A stretch of 16,171 bases of DNA from Mariniphaga sp. (lineage in GTDB: Bacteria > Bacteroidota > Bacteroidia > Bacteroidales > Prolixibacteraceae): positions 1-16,171 of the forward strand of contig JABMQB010000571.1 of NCBI GenBank assembly GCA_013203525.1, read 5' to 3'. Below are positions 6,022 to 14,399 of this stretch, in pieces. Position 1 is the first letter of the stretch, and every line of letters starts with the position of its first letter. Made by a program: the position numbers and the translations under genes. The notes beneath the pieces were generated by a model. The model did not search any database. It saw only the letters and a list, made by a program, of their open reading frames with translations, and was not told where the DNA came from.

Positions 6022-8598
6022 TTAAATCCATTTCACCAGCCCAAAATCCTGGCGGTGAGGTAAGTTTTCGTTTTTTGGGAATAACCTCATTGAGTAGTTG
6101 AATGATCCGGCATTTACCGGATGCATATTGAGTTTGTATATACAAATACTTCCTTCAACCTGTTCAACATCAAATTCTATTTTATCAATTAATTTATGCG
6201 GATTATCGCCTCCATTTTGAGTTATTACCATTTCTAACCCAACTTCATGGCTGTTTAATCCCTTCAGGTCAATTGCAACCTTTACCGGATAAAAATTTCC
6301 AACTTTCATTGCATTCTCAATACCATCGGAAACCTGTACATCTTTCACCTCGATCTGATTCCACATTGAGCTGACTTTTGTTTTCCAATCTGCCAGTTCT
6401 TTTGCCAACCTAAAATCATCGGCAACTATTTTTTGTGTTCTCTCAAACTGCGGATTATAATAACGTTCCTGATAATCGTGAATCATACGTGCAGTAGTAA
6501 AATCAGGAGATACCTGAGCCAGTGTATTTTTAATAAAACCAATCCATCGTTCAGGAATTCCGTGTTTATTCCTGTCATAAAAGACTTCCATGATTTCATC
6601 TTCCAGAATTGTATAAATAGTTTCTGCATCCAGTTCATCCTGGAAATCCTGCACATCATATGCCCTTTCGAGAGGGAGTGCCCAACCTGCATCTTTTTTA
6701 TATCCTTCAACCCACCATCCGTCGAGTACTGAAAAATGAAGAGTTCCATTCATTACTCCTTTTTCACCGCTGGTACCCGAGGCCTCAAGCGGGCGGGTTG
6801 GAGTATTCAACCACACATCAACTCCCTGAAGCAACATTTTAGCCAGGTTCATATCGTAATTCTGGACAAACAGAATTTTCCCGATAAACTCGGGCCGTTT
6901 TGAGATTTCAACAATGTGTTTGATCAGATCTTGTCCGGCTTTATCGGCAGGGTGAGCTTTCCCAGCAAATAAAAATTGTACCGGTTTTTCAGGATTATTT
7001 AAAATCTCAGCAAGCCTTTCTGTATTTCTGAATAAAAGATGAGCCCTTTTATAAGTAGCAAACCTTCGAGCAAAACCAATAGTAAGGGCATTTGGGTTCA
7101 GTTCACCCAATATTTCGCTAATTAGTTTTGGATTTTCATTGCGTTTAATCCAGTTATCAGTAAATCGTTGTTTGATATAGTCAATCATTTTCAGACGAAG
7201 ATTCTGGCGTAATTTCCAAATCTCTTCATCATCAACTTTATAAATATCCTGCCAAACTTCTTTATCCAACTGGTTCATTGGGAATCCTTTCCCAAAATAT
7301 TTTTTGTGGATTTTTTTCCATTCCTGTGCAGCCCATGTACAATAATGCACACCATTGGTCACATATCCAATTTCAAGTTCTTCTTCCAGGAATCCTTTAA
7401 ATAAATCTTTCAGGATTGTTTTACTTACATCGCCATGTAATTTACTTACACCGTTAATTCCCTGAGACATATGGCTGGCCAAAAAACTCATGTTAAAATG
7501 ATCTTCATTGGGATTTGTTTTTCCAAGCATTAAAAACTCATCCCATGAAAGGTCAAGTTTCACAGCAAAAGACCTCATATAATTTTCAAACATACTTACA
7601 TGAAATGAGTCGTGCCCTGCCGGAACCGGAGTATGAGTAGTAAACAAGGTTGAAGCTCTTACAACTTCTTTTGCCTGAGCATAAGAAAGATTTTGATTAG
7701 AAATATATTCAGCCGTTCTTTCAATACCAATAAATGCAGCATGCCCTTCATTACAATGGTAGATATCAGACTTATGTCCTAATTTGCGAAGTGCTTTTAT
7801 TCCACCAATTCCCAATAAAATTTCCTGTTTCAACCGGTTTTCATTGTCCCCCCCATAAAGGTGATGAGTTACAAACCGGTCTTCCGGACTATTAGCCGAT
7901 ATATCAGCATCGAGTAAATAAAGTTTAACAGACCCTATATGAACTTCCCAAACCTTAGCTTTTAATGTGCGTCCCGGATATTCAACTTCAATTTGAACCC
8001 AATTACCGTCCTTGTCAAATGCCGGATGAACCGGAATTTTTGAGAAATGCTGAGATTCATAATTGGCCATTTGCTCGCCATGAAGATTCAGTGTTTGTTT
8101 AAAATACCCATAACGATATAGCAGTCCTACACCTACAAGGTTAACATTTGAATCACTCGCCTGTTTTAAGTAATCACCGGCAAGAATTCCAAGCCCTCCT
8201 GAAAATATTTTCAGACTATCATGCAATCCATACTCCATACTAAAGTACGCAATTGAAGGCCCTTCCTTTATTTCTCTTTCACGTAGATATTCCTTAAATA
8301 TATCGTATGCTTTATGCATCTCTTCAATAAAGTGGTCATCATTTTCAAGCTCTTTTAAACGCTTATAATTAACCTCTTCGAGCAAAACAATTGGATTATG
8401 TTCGCACGCTTCCCATATTGTTTCATCGATACATTCAAAAATGTTACGTGCATCGATACTCCATGTCCACCATAAATTCCTTGACATTTCCCGCAATGGA
8501 GAAAGCTTTTCCGGCAGCTCTGATTCAACAATAAATTTTTTCCAAACCGGGTCATTTATCGCCGGTGGTTGTATATGTGTATTTTTATTTGATTCCAT
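6022..8598 (-). CDS. glgP: Alpha-glucan (glycogen) phosphorylase, GT35
   Basis: This 858-residue protein cleaves terminal alpha-1,4-linked glucose of glycogen or maltodextrin with phosphate, giving glucose-1-phosphate. It belongs to the short phosphorylase type whose N-terminus carries a DUF3417-like region (about 17-125, with NLWWTWSIDARNIF), followed by the GT-B catalytic core. Visible landmarks are HCNEGHAAF (281-289), FTTHTPVPAGHD (319-330), YVTNGVH (412-418), GFARRFATYKRAHLLF (508-523) and the pyridoxal-phosphate site EASGTSGEKGVMNG (605-618), with the Schiff-base lysine predicted at K613. The C-terminus (about 760-858) is a beta-rich extension. It is the last gene of the glycogen cluster and the only one preceded by a long gap (121 nt), which contains its own promoter; a weak AAGGAAAG lies about 6 nt before the ATG. 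The 3' end abuts the hairpin at 5917-6017. Family assignment is firm; chain-length preference is not predictable. Confidence 0.95.
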   Translation of the reverse strand: MESNKNTHIQPPAINDPVWKKFIVESELPEKLSPLREMSRNLWWTWSIDARNIFECIDETIWEACEHNPIVLLEEVNYKRLKELENDDHFIEEMHKAYDIFKEYLREREIKEGPSIAYFSMEYGLHDSLKIFSGGLGILAGDYLKQASDSNVNLVGVGLLYRYGYFKQTLNLHGEQMANYESQHFSKIPVHPAFDKDGNWVQIEVEYPGRTLKAKVWEVHIGSVKLYLLDADISANSPEDRFVTHHLYGGDNENRLKQEILLGIGGIKALRKLGHKSDIYHCNEGHAAFIGIERTAEYISNQNLSYAQAKEVVRASTLFTTHTPVPAGHDSFHVSMFENYMRSFAVKLDLSWDEFLMLGKTNPNEDHFNMSFLASHMSQGINGVSKLHGDVSKTILKDLFKGFLEEELEIGYVTNGVHYCTWAAQEWKKIHKKYFGKGFPMNQLDKEVWQDIYKVDDEEIWKLRQNLRLKMIDYIKQRFTDNWIKRNENPKLISEILGELNPNALTIGFARRFATYKRAHLLFRNTERLAEILNNPEKPVQFLFAGKAHPADKAGQDLIKHIVEISKRPEFIGKILFVQNYDMNLAKMLLQGVDVWLNTPTRPLEASGTSGEKGVMNGTLHFSVLDGWWVEGYKKDAGWALPLERAYDVQDFQDELDAETIYTILEDEIMEVFYDRNKHGIPERWIGFIKNTLAQVSPDFTTARMIHDYQERYYNPQFERTQKIVADDFRLAKELADWKTKVSSMWNQIEVKDVQVSDGIENAMKVGNFYPVKVAIDLKGLNSHEVGLEMVITQNGGDNPHKLIDKIEFDVEQVEGSICIYKLNMHPVNAGSFNYSMRLFPKNENLPHRQDFGLVKWI

Positions 8599-8636
8599 TT
8601 TTATCTTTCCTTATTCTTTCCAATTATATTAATTTC

Positions 8637-8652
8637 CCTCAAAAAAATGAGG
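8637..8652. promoter_or_regulatory. Short inverted repeat at the predicted glgP transcription start
   Basis: CCTCA-AAAAAA-TGAGG is a perfect 5-bp dyad around an A/T tract, starting 3 bases downstream of the -7 box at 8655-8662 on the minus strand. It could form a small hairpin at the very 5' end of the glgP mRNA or be an operator. Its role is inferred only from position. Confidence 0.35.
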
Positions 8653-8654
8653 TG

Positions 8655-8685
8655 CAAAAATACATTCTTAATTGAAATATTCAAT
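8655..8685 (-). promoter_or_regulatory. Predicted glgP promoter (Bacteroidota type)
   Basis: On the minus strand ATTG (8682-8685) is followed after 19 bases (8663-8681) by TATTTTTG (8655-8662), matching the Bacteroidota TTTG/TTG-N19-TAnnTTTG promoter. The start of transcription would fall near 8647-8650, giving a leader of about 50 nt before the glgP ATG at 8596-8598. It lies in the only long gap near this end of the cluster, which supports independent expression of the phosphorylase. Confidence 0.55.
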
Positions 8686-8719
8686 TATTTAATACTTAAA
8701 TTAAAATGATATGATTGTA

Positions 8720-10039
8720 CTACTTTTTAGCAACGTTTTTTGTTCTCTGTTTTTTAAGGCGGTTTATTTCAGTTTTGTATTTTTTTATCTCATTGTCCTT
8801 TTCTTCAATAATTCTATTTAACGATGAAACCTCCAATGAAATACTGGGATCTTTAACAATTGAAACAAGGCGTTGTTTAAAATCAGAAAGAACATTCATG
8901 TAATTAATAAATGCCTCATAAGGTGAGTTATATGGATTAAAAAATTTGTGAACTTCACCATCGCTAAAAAATTTTGTCGACATGTAATAAAAATGGTCAC
9001 ATCCCTGAAGATAATTCCAGTCCTTTTGAATATCCTCATCACTACAAGAATTCATCTTTTCTTTTAGCATATACAATTTGCTGAATGCTTCATTCTGAAG
9101 TTCATTTCCAATCCATGCTGAAAGATCGCGTTCTTCATCGGCCCATGAAATCGGATTGGGTACATGCACTGTCGAAACAGGTTGGTTCTCTTTTATTATT
9201 TCTGAAGGAGTGGCAAATTTTAGTTCCTGCGATTCCAAAATTTTTGAAGGAAATGATTTCAAAAAATCAAAAATACCTGACTCTTCAGGCTGAATTTCAC
9301 CAAAAGTTTCATAGTTCATAAACAGGTTTATGATTTCATCTTTATCTTCAATTTCCTGAATCCATCCAACAAATTTTTCAGATGTTAAAGGGAACTCCGA
9401 CCAGTTATTATTTGAAAACCGGAATGTAAGGTCATCGCTGAGTTTAAAGTTCCTCATTAAAACCTTAAGCTTTGGATTAATGGCATTCACATATACAAAG
9501 TTCGGGCTTTTCCAACCCAACACATGTTTTGCCCCTTCGGTTAACATTCCATCAAAACCTAAGCCTGCCACCTGTTTACCTATTTCATCGGAATAAATCA
9601 TCTCGGTATTAACAAAAACCTTTGGCTTTTGCCCAAATAATTGAATTATTTTTTTGCCATGCCTGCTTACCTGTTCTTCAAAAATTATTTTGTCAGATAA
9701 GGATGCCAATGAATGAGAGAATGTTCCGGTAAGGAATTCAACACAACCTGTTTTAGCCAGTTCCTGAAATGATTTAATTACTTCAGGAGCATATAATTGA
9801 AATTGTTCAAGAGCAGTACCCGAAATTGAAAAGGCTACTTTAAATTTCCCTTTATTCTTATCAATTAAATCGAGCAAAATTTTATTTTTGGGTAGATAAC
9901 AATTTTCTGCCACCCTTTGCAATATGGTATCGTTGGCATAATCGTCGTAATAATAATGGTCGTTCCCAATTTCAAAAAACCGGTAATTCCTGAACCTAAA
10001 TGGTTGGTGAACCTGGAAAAATAAACATATTGACTTCAT
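8720..10039 (-). CDS. GH57 alpha-amylase-like protein with altered catalytic acid/base
   Basis: A 439-residue cytosolic protein of glycoside hydrolase family 57. The first conserved region is FFQVHQPFRFRNY (7-19); ISGTALEQ (72-79) fits the second; VNTEMIYSDEIG (143-154) holds the predicted nucleophile E146; FMNYETFGE (240-248) is the fourth; ISWADEERDLSAWIGN (297-312) is the fifth. At the fourth region I expect DYETFG, with Asp as the acid/base, but codon AAC gives Asn at 242. The protein may thus be catalytically impaired, use another residue, or act as a glycogen-binding partner; GH57 'alpha-amylase-like' members without catalytic residues are known. The C-terminus (about 400-435) is a charged coiled-coil-like tail rich in Lys, which could mediate oligomerisation. 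It starts 10 nt after the glycosyltransferase stop, with AGAAAG just before the ATG, so the two are co-transcribed. Confidence 0.88.
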   Translation of the reverse strand: MKSICLFFQVHQPFRFRNYRFFEIGNDHYYYDDYANDTILQRVAENCYLPKNKILLDLIDKNKGKFKVAFSISGTALEQFQLYAPEVIKSFQELAKTGCVEFLTGTFSHSLASLSDKIIFEEQVSRHGKKIIQLFGQKPKVFVNTEMIYSDEIGKQVAGLGFDGMLTEGAKHVLGWKSPNFVYVNAINPKLKVLMRNFKLSDDLTFRFSNNNWSEFPLTSEKFVGWIQEIEDKDEIINLFMNYETFGEIQPEESGIFDFLKSFPSKILESQELKFATPSEIIKENQPVSTVHVPNPISWADEERDLSAWIGNELQNEAFSKLYMLKEKMNSCSDEDIQKDWNYLQGCDHFYYMSTKFFSDGEVHKFFNPYNSPYEAFINYMNVLSDFKQRLVSIVKDPSISLEVSSLNRIIEEKDNEIKKYKTEINRLKKQRTKNVAKK

Positions 10040-10049
10040 CTTTCTAATT

Positions 10050-11363
10050 TTAAATTGTTTCAGTTTGCTCTGTTTCTACTCCCAGTGTTTTAAAATAAAC
10101 ATCCCTTACATTTTTTGCTGAATATTTCCATTTCAAATCTTCAACTTCCTCTTTCCCAAATTTTTTAAATAGCCCTGATAGGGATGGATAATTTACCAAA
10201 CCATATATGGCATCAGCCATTGCATTCACATCCCAGAAATCAACTTTAATGGCATATTTCAATATCTCAGATACGCCAGATTGTTTAGAAATAATAACCG
10301 GCACATTCGACTGCATTGCCTCAAGCGGTACTATTCCAAAAGGTTCAGATACCGAAGGCATTACAAATACATCGCTCATGCGTAACATTTGAAAAACATC
10401 ATCGCCACGCAGAAAACCTGTAAAATGGAACCTATCAGATATTTTTAATTGTGCTGTTCGATGAATAATTGCATCCATCATATCGCCACCCCCTGCCATC
10501 ACAAAGCGTACATTATCTATTTTTTGAAGTACAAGGTTGGCTGCTTCCACAAAATATTCAGGCCCTTTTTGCATGGTTATCCGACCCAAAAAAGTAACAA
10601 TTTTTTCATCAATCCCTTTTTTAATTTTCAATCCTTCTTTGTCGCTAACCGGTTCTACAGCATTATATACAGTTGTTATTTTATCGGGATTTACCCCATA
10701 TTTTTCGATTACAATATTACGGGTAAGATTACTAACCGTGATTATCTGATCGGCCGCTTCCATTCCTTCCCGTTCCATGGCATATACCTGCGGATTTACA
10801 CTTCCTCCGCTTCGGTCGAAATCGGTGGCATGGACATGTATCACCAGCGGTTTTCCTGTTCGCTTTTTTGCAGCAATGCCGGCCGGATATGCAAGCCAAT
10901 CGTGGGCATGTATAAGGTCAAATTCACTGTCACGGGCAATCACATCGGCAACCAATGAATAGTTCCAAATCTCATGCATTAAGTCAGTTCCATACTGACC
11001 GGAAAATTCAATCTTCCCATCCTCATCGGTATTTACAAACTGTGATCTTTTTGAATACTTTTTACTTTTTAACTGCCAGAATTCTTCAGGATCGGTATAA
11101 GGAATAATTTCAGAGTCAACTTCATAGTAATCAATCTTTTTCTGAATATCTTCAAAATAGATTTGTTTTTTAGATATCGGAATATTGTTTGCCCCGATTA
11201 ATTGCATTGTGCTTTGATCCTCATCGCCAAAAGCTTTAGGAACAACAAATGTAACTTCAATATCTTCGAACTCTGCAAGGCCTTTTGTTAATCCATAACA
11301 GGCAGTACCAAGCCCTCCGGAAATATGCGGGGGGAACTCCCATCCAAACATTAATACTTTCAT
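10050..11363 (-). CDS. Glycogen-synthase-like glycosyltransferase, GT4 family
   Basis: A 437-residue GT-B-fold retaining glycosyltransferase, probably adding glucose from a nucleotide sugar to alpha-1,4-glucan. The N-terminus, FGWEFPPHISGGLGTA (6-21), carries the acceptor/donor glycine loop (GGLG 16-19). HAHDW lies at 152-156; GRITMQKG (260-267) gives the phosphate-contacting Arg261 and Lys266; the E-x7-E motif is E340 and E348 in SEPFGIVPLEAM. It lacks the K-T-G-G-L N-terminal signature of bacterial GT5 GlgA, so the donor (ADP-glucose or UDP-glucose) and product (glycogen, or maltose-1-phosphate as in GlgM-like GT4 enzymes) are unsettled; context between debranching enzyme and GH57 genes favours glycogen synthesis. 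It starts 12 nt after the debranching enzyme stop and is followed after 10 nt by the GH57 gene, a tight three-gene block. Confidence 0.9.
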   Translation of the reverse strand: MKVLMFGWEFPPHISGGLGTACYGLTKGLAEFEDIEVTFVVPKAFGDEDQSTMQLIGANNIPISKKQIYFEDIQKKIDYYEVDSEIIPYTDPEEFWQLKSKKYSKRSQFVNTDEDGKIEFSGQYGTDLMHEIWNYSLVADVIARDSEFDLIHAHDWLAYPAGIAAKKRTGKPLVIHVHATDFDRSGGSVNPQVYAMEREGMEAADQIITVSNLTRNIVIEKYGVNPDKITTVYNAVEPVSDKEGLKIKKGIDEKIVTFLGRITMQKGPEYFVEAANLVLQKIDNVRFVMAGGGDMMDAIIHRTAQLKISDRFHFTGFLRGDDVFQMLRMSDVFVMPSVSEPFGIVPLEAMQSNVPVIISKQSGVSEILKYAIKVDFWDVNAMADAIYGLVNYPSLSGLFKKFGKEEVEDLKWKYSAKNVRDVYFKTLGVETEQTETI

Positions 11364-11375
11364 ATCCCCGCCATT

Positions 11376-13325
11376 TTATTGATTTTCATATTCCTGAATC
11401 ATTTTATAAGCTGCAACAACCGAAGCCACATTCCATGCCTGCGATATCGCTCCTTTAGCCCGATGCGGAGGATTTCCGTTATATGTTTCAGAAAGAGTTC
11501 CGATACAATGTTCACTTAATTCCTCTTCAAAGCCTTCCATTAGTTTTTTTACAAATGGTACTCCTCCACGTTTATGGACTTTCAAATATCCTTCTACAAA
11601 AAACCGGATCAGCCAGGGCCAAACTGCACCCTGATGAATTGCCAGCTCACGTTCTTCCGGATTTCCTTCAATTACACCTTTATATTTAGGATGATCAGGC
11701 GAAAGCGTTCGTAAACCACGAGGTGTTAACAACTGATCGCGGCAAATGCTTAATACACTTTTTTTCTGTTCTCTGGTTAGCGGACTGAAATCAAGGGCAG
11801 TGGCAATAAGCATATTGGGGCGAACCGACATATCTACATGATCGCCATCCACATAATCGGCCAGATGCCCAACATCTTTGTTCCAGAAAGTTTTCTGAAA
11901 TGAATCCTTAATTTTTTCATGAATCCCTTCCCATTCCATCAAAAAAATGTGGTCATTGGCTTGTTCAGCCAAATCAACTGCGAAACAAACTGCATTATAC
12001 CACAAGGCATTAATTTCAACTGTAAGTCCTTTTCGCTGAATAACCGGGTTACCTTTTATAGTTGAATCCATCCAGGTTAGTGGAGTATGTTCCTTCCCAG
12101 CATATACTAATCCGTTATTGAGCATTTTATTATTGAAAGAAAGCCCATTTCTATATATGTTCAAAATTGATTTTAATGCTTTACCAAATTCTTTCCAAAT
12201 AATTTTCCCGTTGCCTTCCTTTTTATACCATTGTTGAATTGCCCAGAAAAACCATAAAGGTGAATCTGTAGAATTATAATCAGGTTCTTTCTCATCAATG
12301 CTTTTGGGGAAAAGCCCATATTTTAAATATTTTGAATATGTTTTTAAAACTCTACTAAATAAATCAACATCATCAATAGACTCCACTAATCCAGGTAGTG
12401 CAATAAATGTTTGGCGGGTAAAACTTCCATACCATGGAAAGCCTGCAATTACATCCGTTTCATTTCCTTTTTTCAATACAAACTGTTCTGAAGCATTCTG
12501 CAAAAAACTCAGGAAATCATAACGAATACTTCTCTTATTTAATTCTTCCTTAAACTGTTTTTTTAAGAACCTTGTATTTGCTTCGGAAGTGGATGCTGAA
12601 AACAATATACTCTCACCTTTTTTTATCGGGATTTCGAAATAACCCGGCACATACAAATCTTCGAGGTATTCATATCCCCTTGATTTTTCTTTTGTGTATT
12701 CGATATTATAGTACCAGTCGGGTACCGGAATAAATTCACATTTTTTATTTAATTGCATTTGCAGGTTAGGATAGTTGCCATATAACCTGACTTTTATTCC
12801 ATTATTTATTTTTGTGAATTTTTGATTTATATAAAGGTTTGCTTTGCTCAGATTGTGAATGGCTCTAAATGCCAAAAACGGACGTAACCGTAGAATAGTT
12901 GGTGAATGGGCATCTTCCAATGTATATTTTACAATTACCTGTTGTTCTTTTTCTACTAATATTCTTTCCATTGTAAGAACAACGCCACCTACCCGATAGG
13001 TTATTTTGGGTATTTTATCAAACTCAACATCACGGATATATTTATGCCCTTTGGGTTCGTAATGCCCTCCCTCAAAACGATGAATGCCCAAATTGAATTC
13101 AGCACCATGTTGTACTATTGTTGAGTCAAGAGATGATAGTAAAACATGCTTTTCTCCTAAAAATTCTTTAATGGGTGTCACCAATAATCCATGATATTTT
13201 CGAGTATTACACCCGTTCAGTGTAGTACTGATATACGATCCGGCACGATTCGAACGAAGAATTTCCTTATTTAAAGAATATTCAAGATTTACAAGTTGCC
13301 CTTTATCAAATTTAAGGTAGCTCAT
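11376..13325 (-). CDS. Amylo-alpha-1,6-glucosidase-type glycogen debranching enzyme
   Basis: A 649-residue cytosolic enzyme predicted to hydrolyse alpha-1,6 branch points of glycogen stubs. The N-terminal beta-rich GDE_N-type domain (about 15-245) has NRAGSYISTTLNGCNTRKYHGLL (split: NRAGSY 26-31, TRKYHGLL 41-48). The C-terminal (alpha/alpha)6 GDE_C-type domain (about 285-645) has AGFPWYGSFTRQTFIALPGL, TWMDSTIKG at 417-425, VEINALWYN (436-444), HQGAVWPWL (564-572) and a LSETYNG segment (611-617). By comparison with eukaryotic debranching enzymes, D420 is the likely general acid and E613 the likely base. The expected RDT in the first of these motifs reads RQT (R304, Q305). No GH13-type transferase domain is present, so this is the glucosidase half only. 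It starts 75 nt after the GSCFA gene with no Shine-Dalgarno and precedes the glycosyltransferase by 12 nt. Confidence 0.92.
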   Translation of the reverse strand: MSYLKFDKGQLVNLEYSLNKEILRSNRAGSYISTTLNGCNTRKYHGLLVTPIKEFLGEKHVLLSSLDSTIVQHGAEFNLGIHRFEGGHYEPKGHKYIRDVEFDKIPKITYRVGGVVLTMERILVEKEQQVIVKYTLEDAHSPTILRLRPFLAFRAIHNLSKANLYINQKFTKINNGIKVRLYGNYPNLQMQLNKKCEFIPVPDWYYNIEYTKEKSRGYEYLEDLYVPGYFEIPIKKGESILFSASTSEANTRFLKKQFKEELNKRSIRYDFLSFLQNASEQFVLKKGNETDVIAGFPWYGSFTRQTFIALPGLVESIDDVDLFSRVLKTYSKYLKYGLFPKSIDEKEPDYNSTDSPLWFFWAIQQWYKKEGNGKIIWKEFGKALKSILNIYRNGLSFNNKMLNNGLVYAGKEHTPLTWMDSTIKGNPVIQRKGLTVEINALWYNAVCFAVDLAEQANDHIFLMEWEGIHEKIKDSFQKTFWNKDVGHLADYVDGDHVDMSVRPNMLIATALDFSPLTREQKKSVLSICRDQLLTPRGLRTLSPDHPKYKGVIEGNPEERELAIHQGAVWPWLIRFFVEGYLKVHKRGGVPFVKKLMEGFEEELSEHCIGTLSETYNGNPPHRAKGAISQAWNVASVVAAYKMIQEYENQ

Positions 13326-13371
13326 AGGTTAAGGCATTTTAATGTTCCCGGAATAGTCAGGTTGGAATTAC

Positions 13372-13393
13372 CAAAACTAAACTTTCAAATATA
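13372..13393 (-). promoter_or_regulatory. Candidate internal -7 boxes before the debranching enzyme gene
   Basis: In the 75-nt gap the minus strand carries TATATTTG (13386-13393) and TAGTTTTG (13372-13379), both fitting TAnnTTTG. Neither has a well-spaced upstream TTG, so an internal promoter is possible but weak. Confidence 0.2.
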
Positions 13394-13400
13394 TTATGAC

Positions 13401-14396
13401 TTATAAATTCCTTATTTGTTCTTCAAAGTAATCCTTTTCTAATTTTAAATTAAGATAAGGGTGTTTTTCTAATAAATTATTGACTTTCAATAAACCATTT
13501 GTTATGAATTTTTTAAACTCCGGTGTTTTCATATTTACAGGCCTGTGCTCAACAGCCTTTTGAATTTTTAGAATCTCCTCTGAAATATTTTGCGATTCCT
13601 CATGAATCAGTGCTTGTTCAAATTTTTTCCAGATAAGGTTTATTGCAACGTCTGACAAATGGAGCATATCAGCAGCATAATACCGGTAATCACGCAATTC
13701 ATCCATTACAATTTCATATGAAGGGAAATAATTGCATTGATTATTACCGTAGTTTCCAATAATATTATTAATCGCTAGTAATAATGTTGCTTTACTTACC
13801 TGGTTTTCTACTGCCCCATCCTTCCAGTGCCTGATGGGACTTACTGTAAACACAACTTTAAGATTTGGGTTTATTTCCCAAAGTTCGTCAAGCACATCAC
13901 GGTAAACTTCGGAAATTTCGGGTTCCGGTAGACGATACCTTCTGAATTCACCGGCAGGTACTTTATGGCAATTTGAAACCACTTGCCCGGTGGAATTTAA
14001 TTCATACACCCATGCAGTACCAAAAGTCAGGAATAGATAATCGGCATTTCTTATGTTTTCTGCTCCAGCCTCTATTCGTGAGTTTATTTGTTCCAGGGCT
14101 TTATCCCTGTCTTCGGAAGAAAACCTGCCATGATGTGAAAAACTAAACCAAAGCCCATCTTTGAAATACAGGTCACCTGGCTTAAACATTCTTTTTTTGA
14201 TCAGTATTTTAAGGCTGTTTGCAATTGAAACCGGGTTGTATAAAATACCAAATGGATTTATGTCGATATTAAATTTTAACTTCTGAAGTTTTGCCCCAAT
14301 CTCCTCAGCAAAGCACGACCCCATCATAATTATTTTTGATGAATAATCAATTTTAGCGGGGAAACCGGGAATCTCAACTTCAGTAAAAAACTTCAT
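13401..14396 (-). CDS. GSCFA-domain protein (SGNH/GDSL-like hydrolase fold)
   Basis: A 331-residue protein named for its signature: MGSCFAEEIG at 25-34 contains the exact GSCFA motif (26-30). Further family-like landmarks are INPFGILYNPVSIANSL (46-62), FLTFGTAWVYEL, and SPIRHWKDGAVENQVSKATLLLAI in which a His-containing SPxRHxKDG block is typical of the family. GSCFA domains are related to GDSL/SGNH esterases, so Ser27 or Cys28 with a downstream Asp/His could form a catalytic site; no substrate is established to my knowledge. No signal peptide or membrane segment is visible, so it is likely cytosolic. Its ATG lies 3 nt after the glgB stop (TAA TAG ATG on the coding strand), a tight coupling that ties it to glycogen metabolism. 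A role in removing acyl groups from glycogen or intermediates is an inference only. Confidence 0.9.
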   Translation of the reverse strand: MKFFTEVEIPGFPAKIDYSSKIIMMGSCFAEEIGAKLQKLKFNIDINPFGILYNPVSIANSLKILIKKRMFKPGDLYFKDGLWFSFSHHGRFSSEDRDKALEQINSRIEAGAENIRNADYLFLTFGTAWVYELNSTGQVVSNCHKVPAGEFRRYRLPEPEISEVYRDVLDELWEINPNLKVVFTVSPIRHWKDGAVENQVSKATLLLAINNIIGNYGNNQCNYFPSYEIVMDELRDYRYYAADMLHLSDVAINLIWKKFEQALIHEESQNISEEILKIQKAVEHRPVNMKTPEFKKFITNGLLKVNNLLEKHPYLNLKLEKDYFEEQIRNL

Positions 14397-14399
14397 CTA

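Noticed and set aside
10449..10958. A 169-codon plus-strand open frame opposite the GT4 gene
   Set aside because: It is antisense to conserved glycosyltransferase motifs and has no family resemblance or promoter.
13345..13353. TTCCCGGAA palindrome in the gap before the debranching enzyme gene
   Set aside because: A 4-bp dyad is too short to be distinguished from chance and lacks a T-run or paired element.
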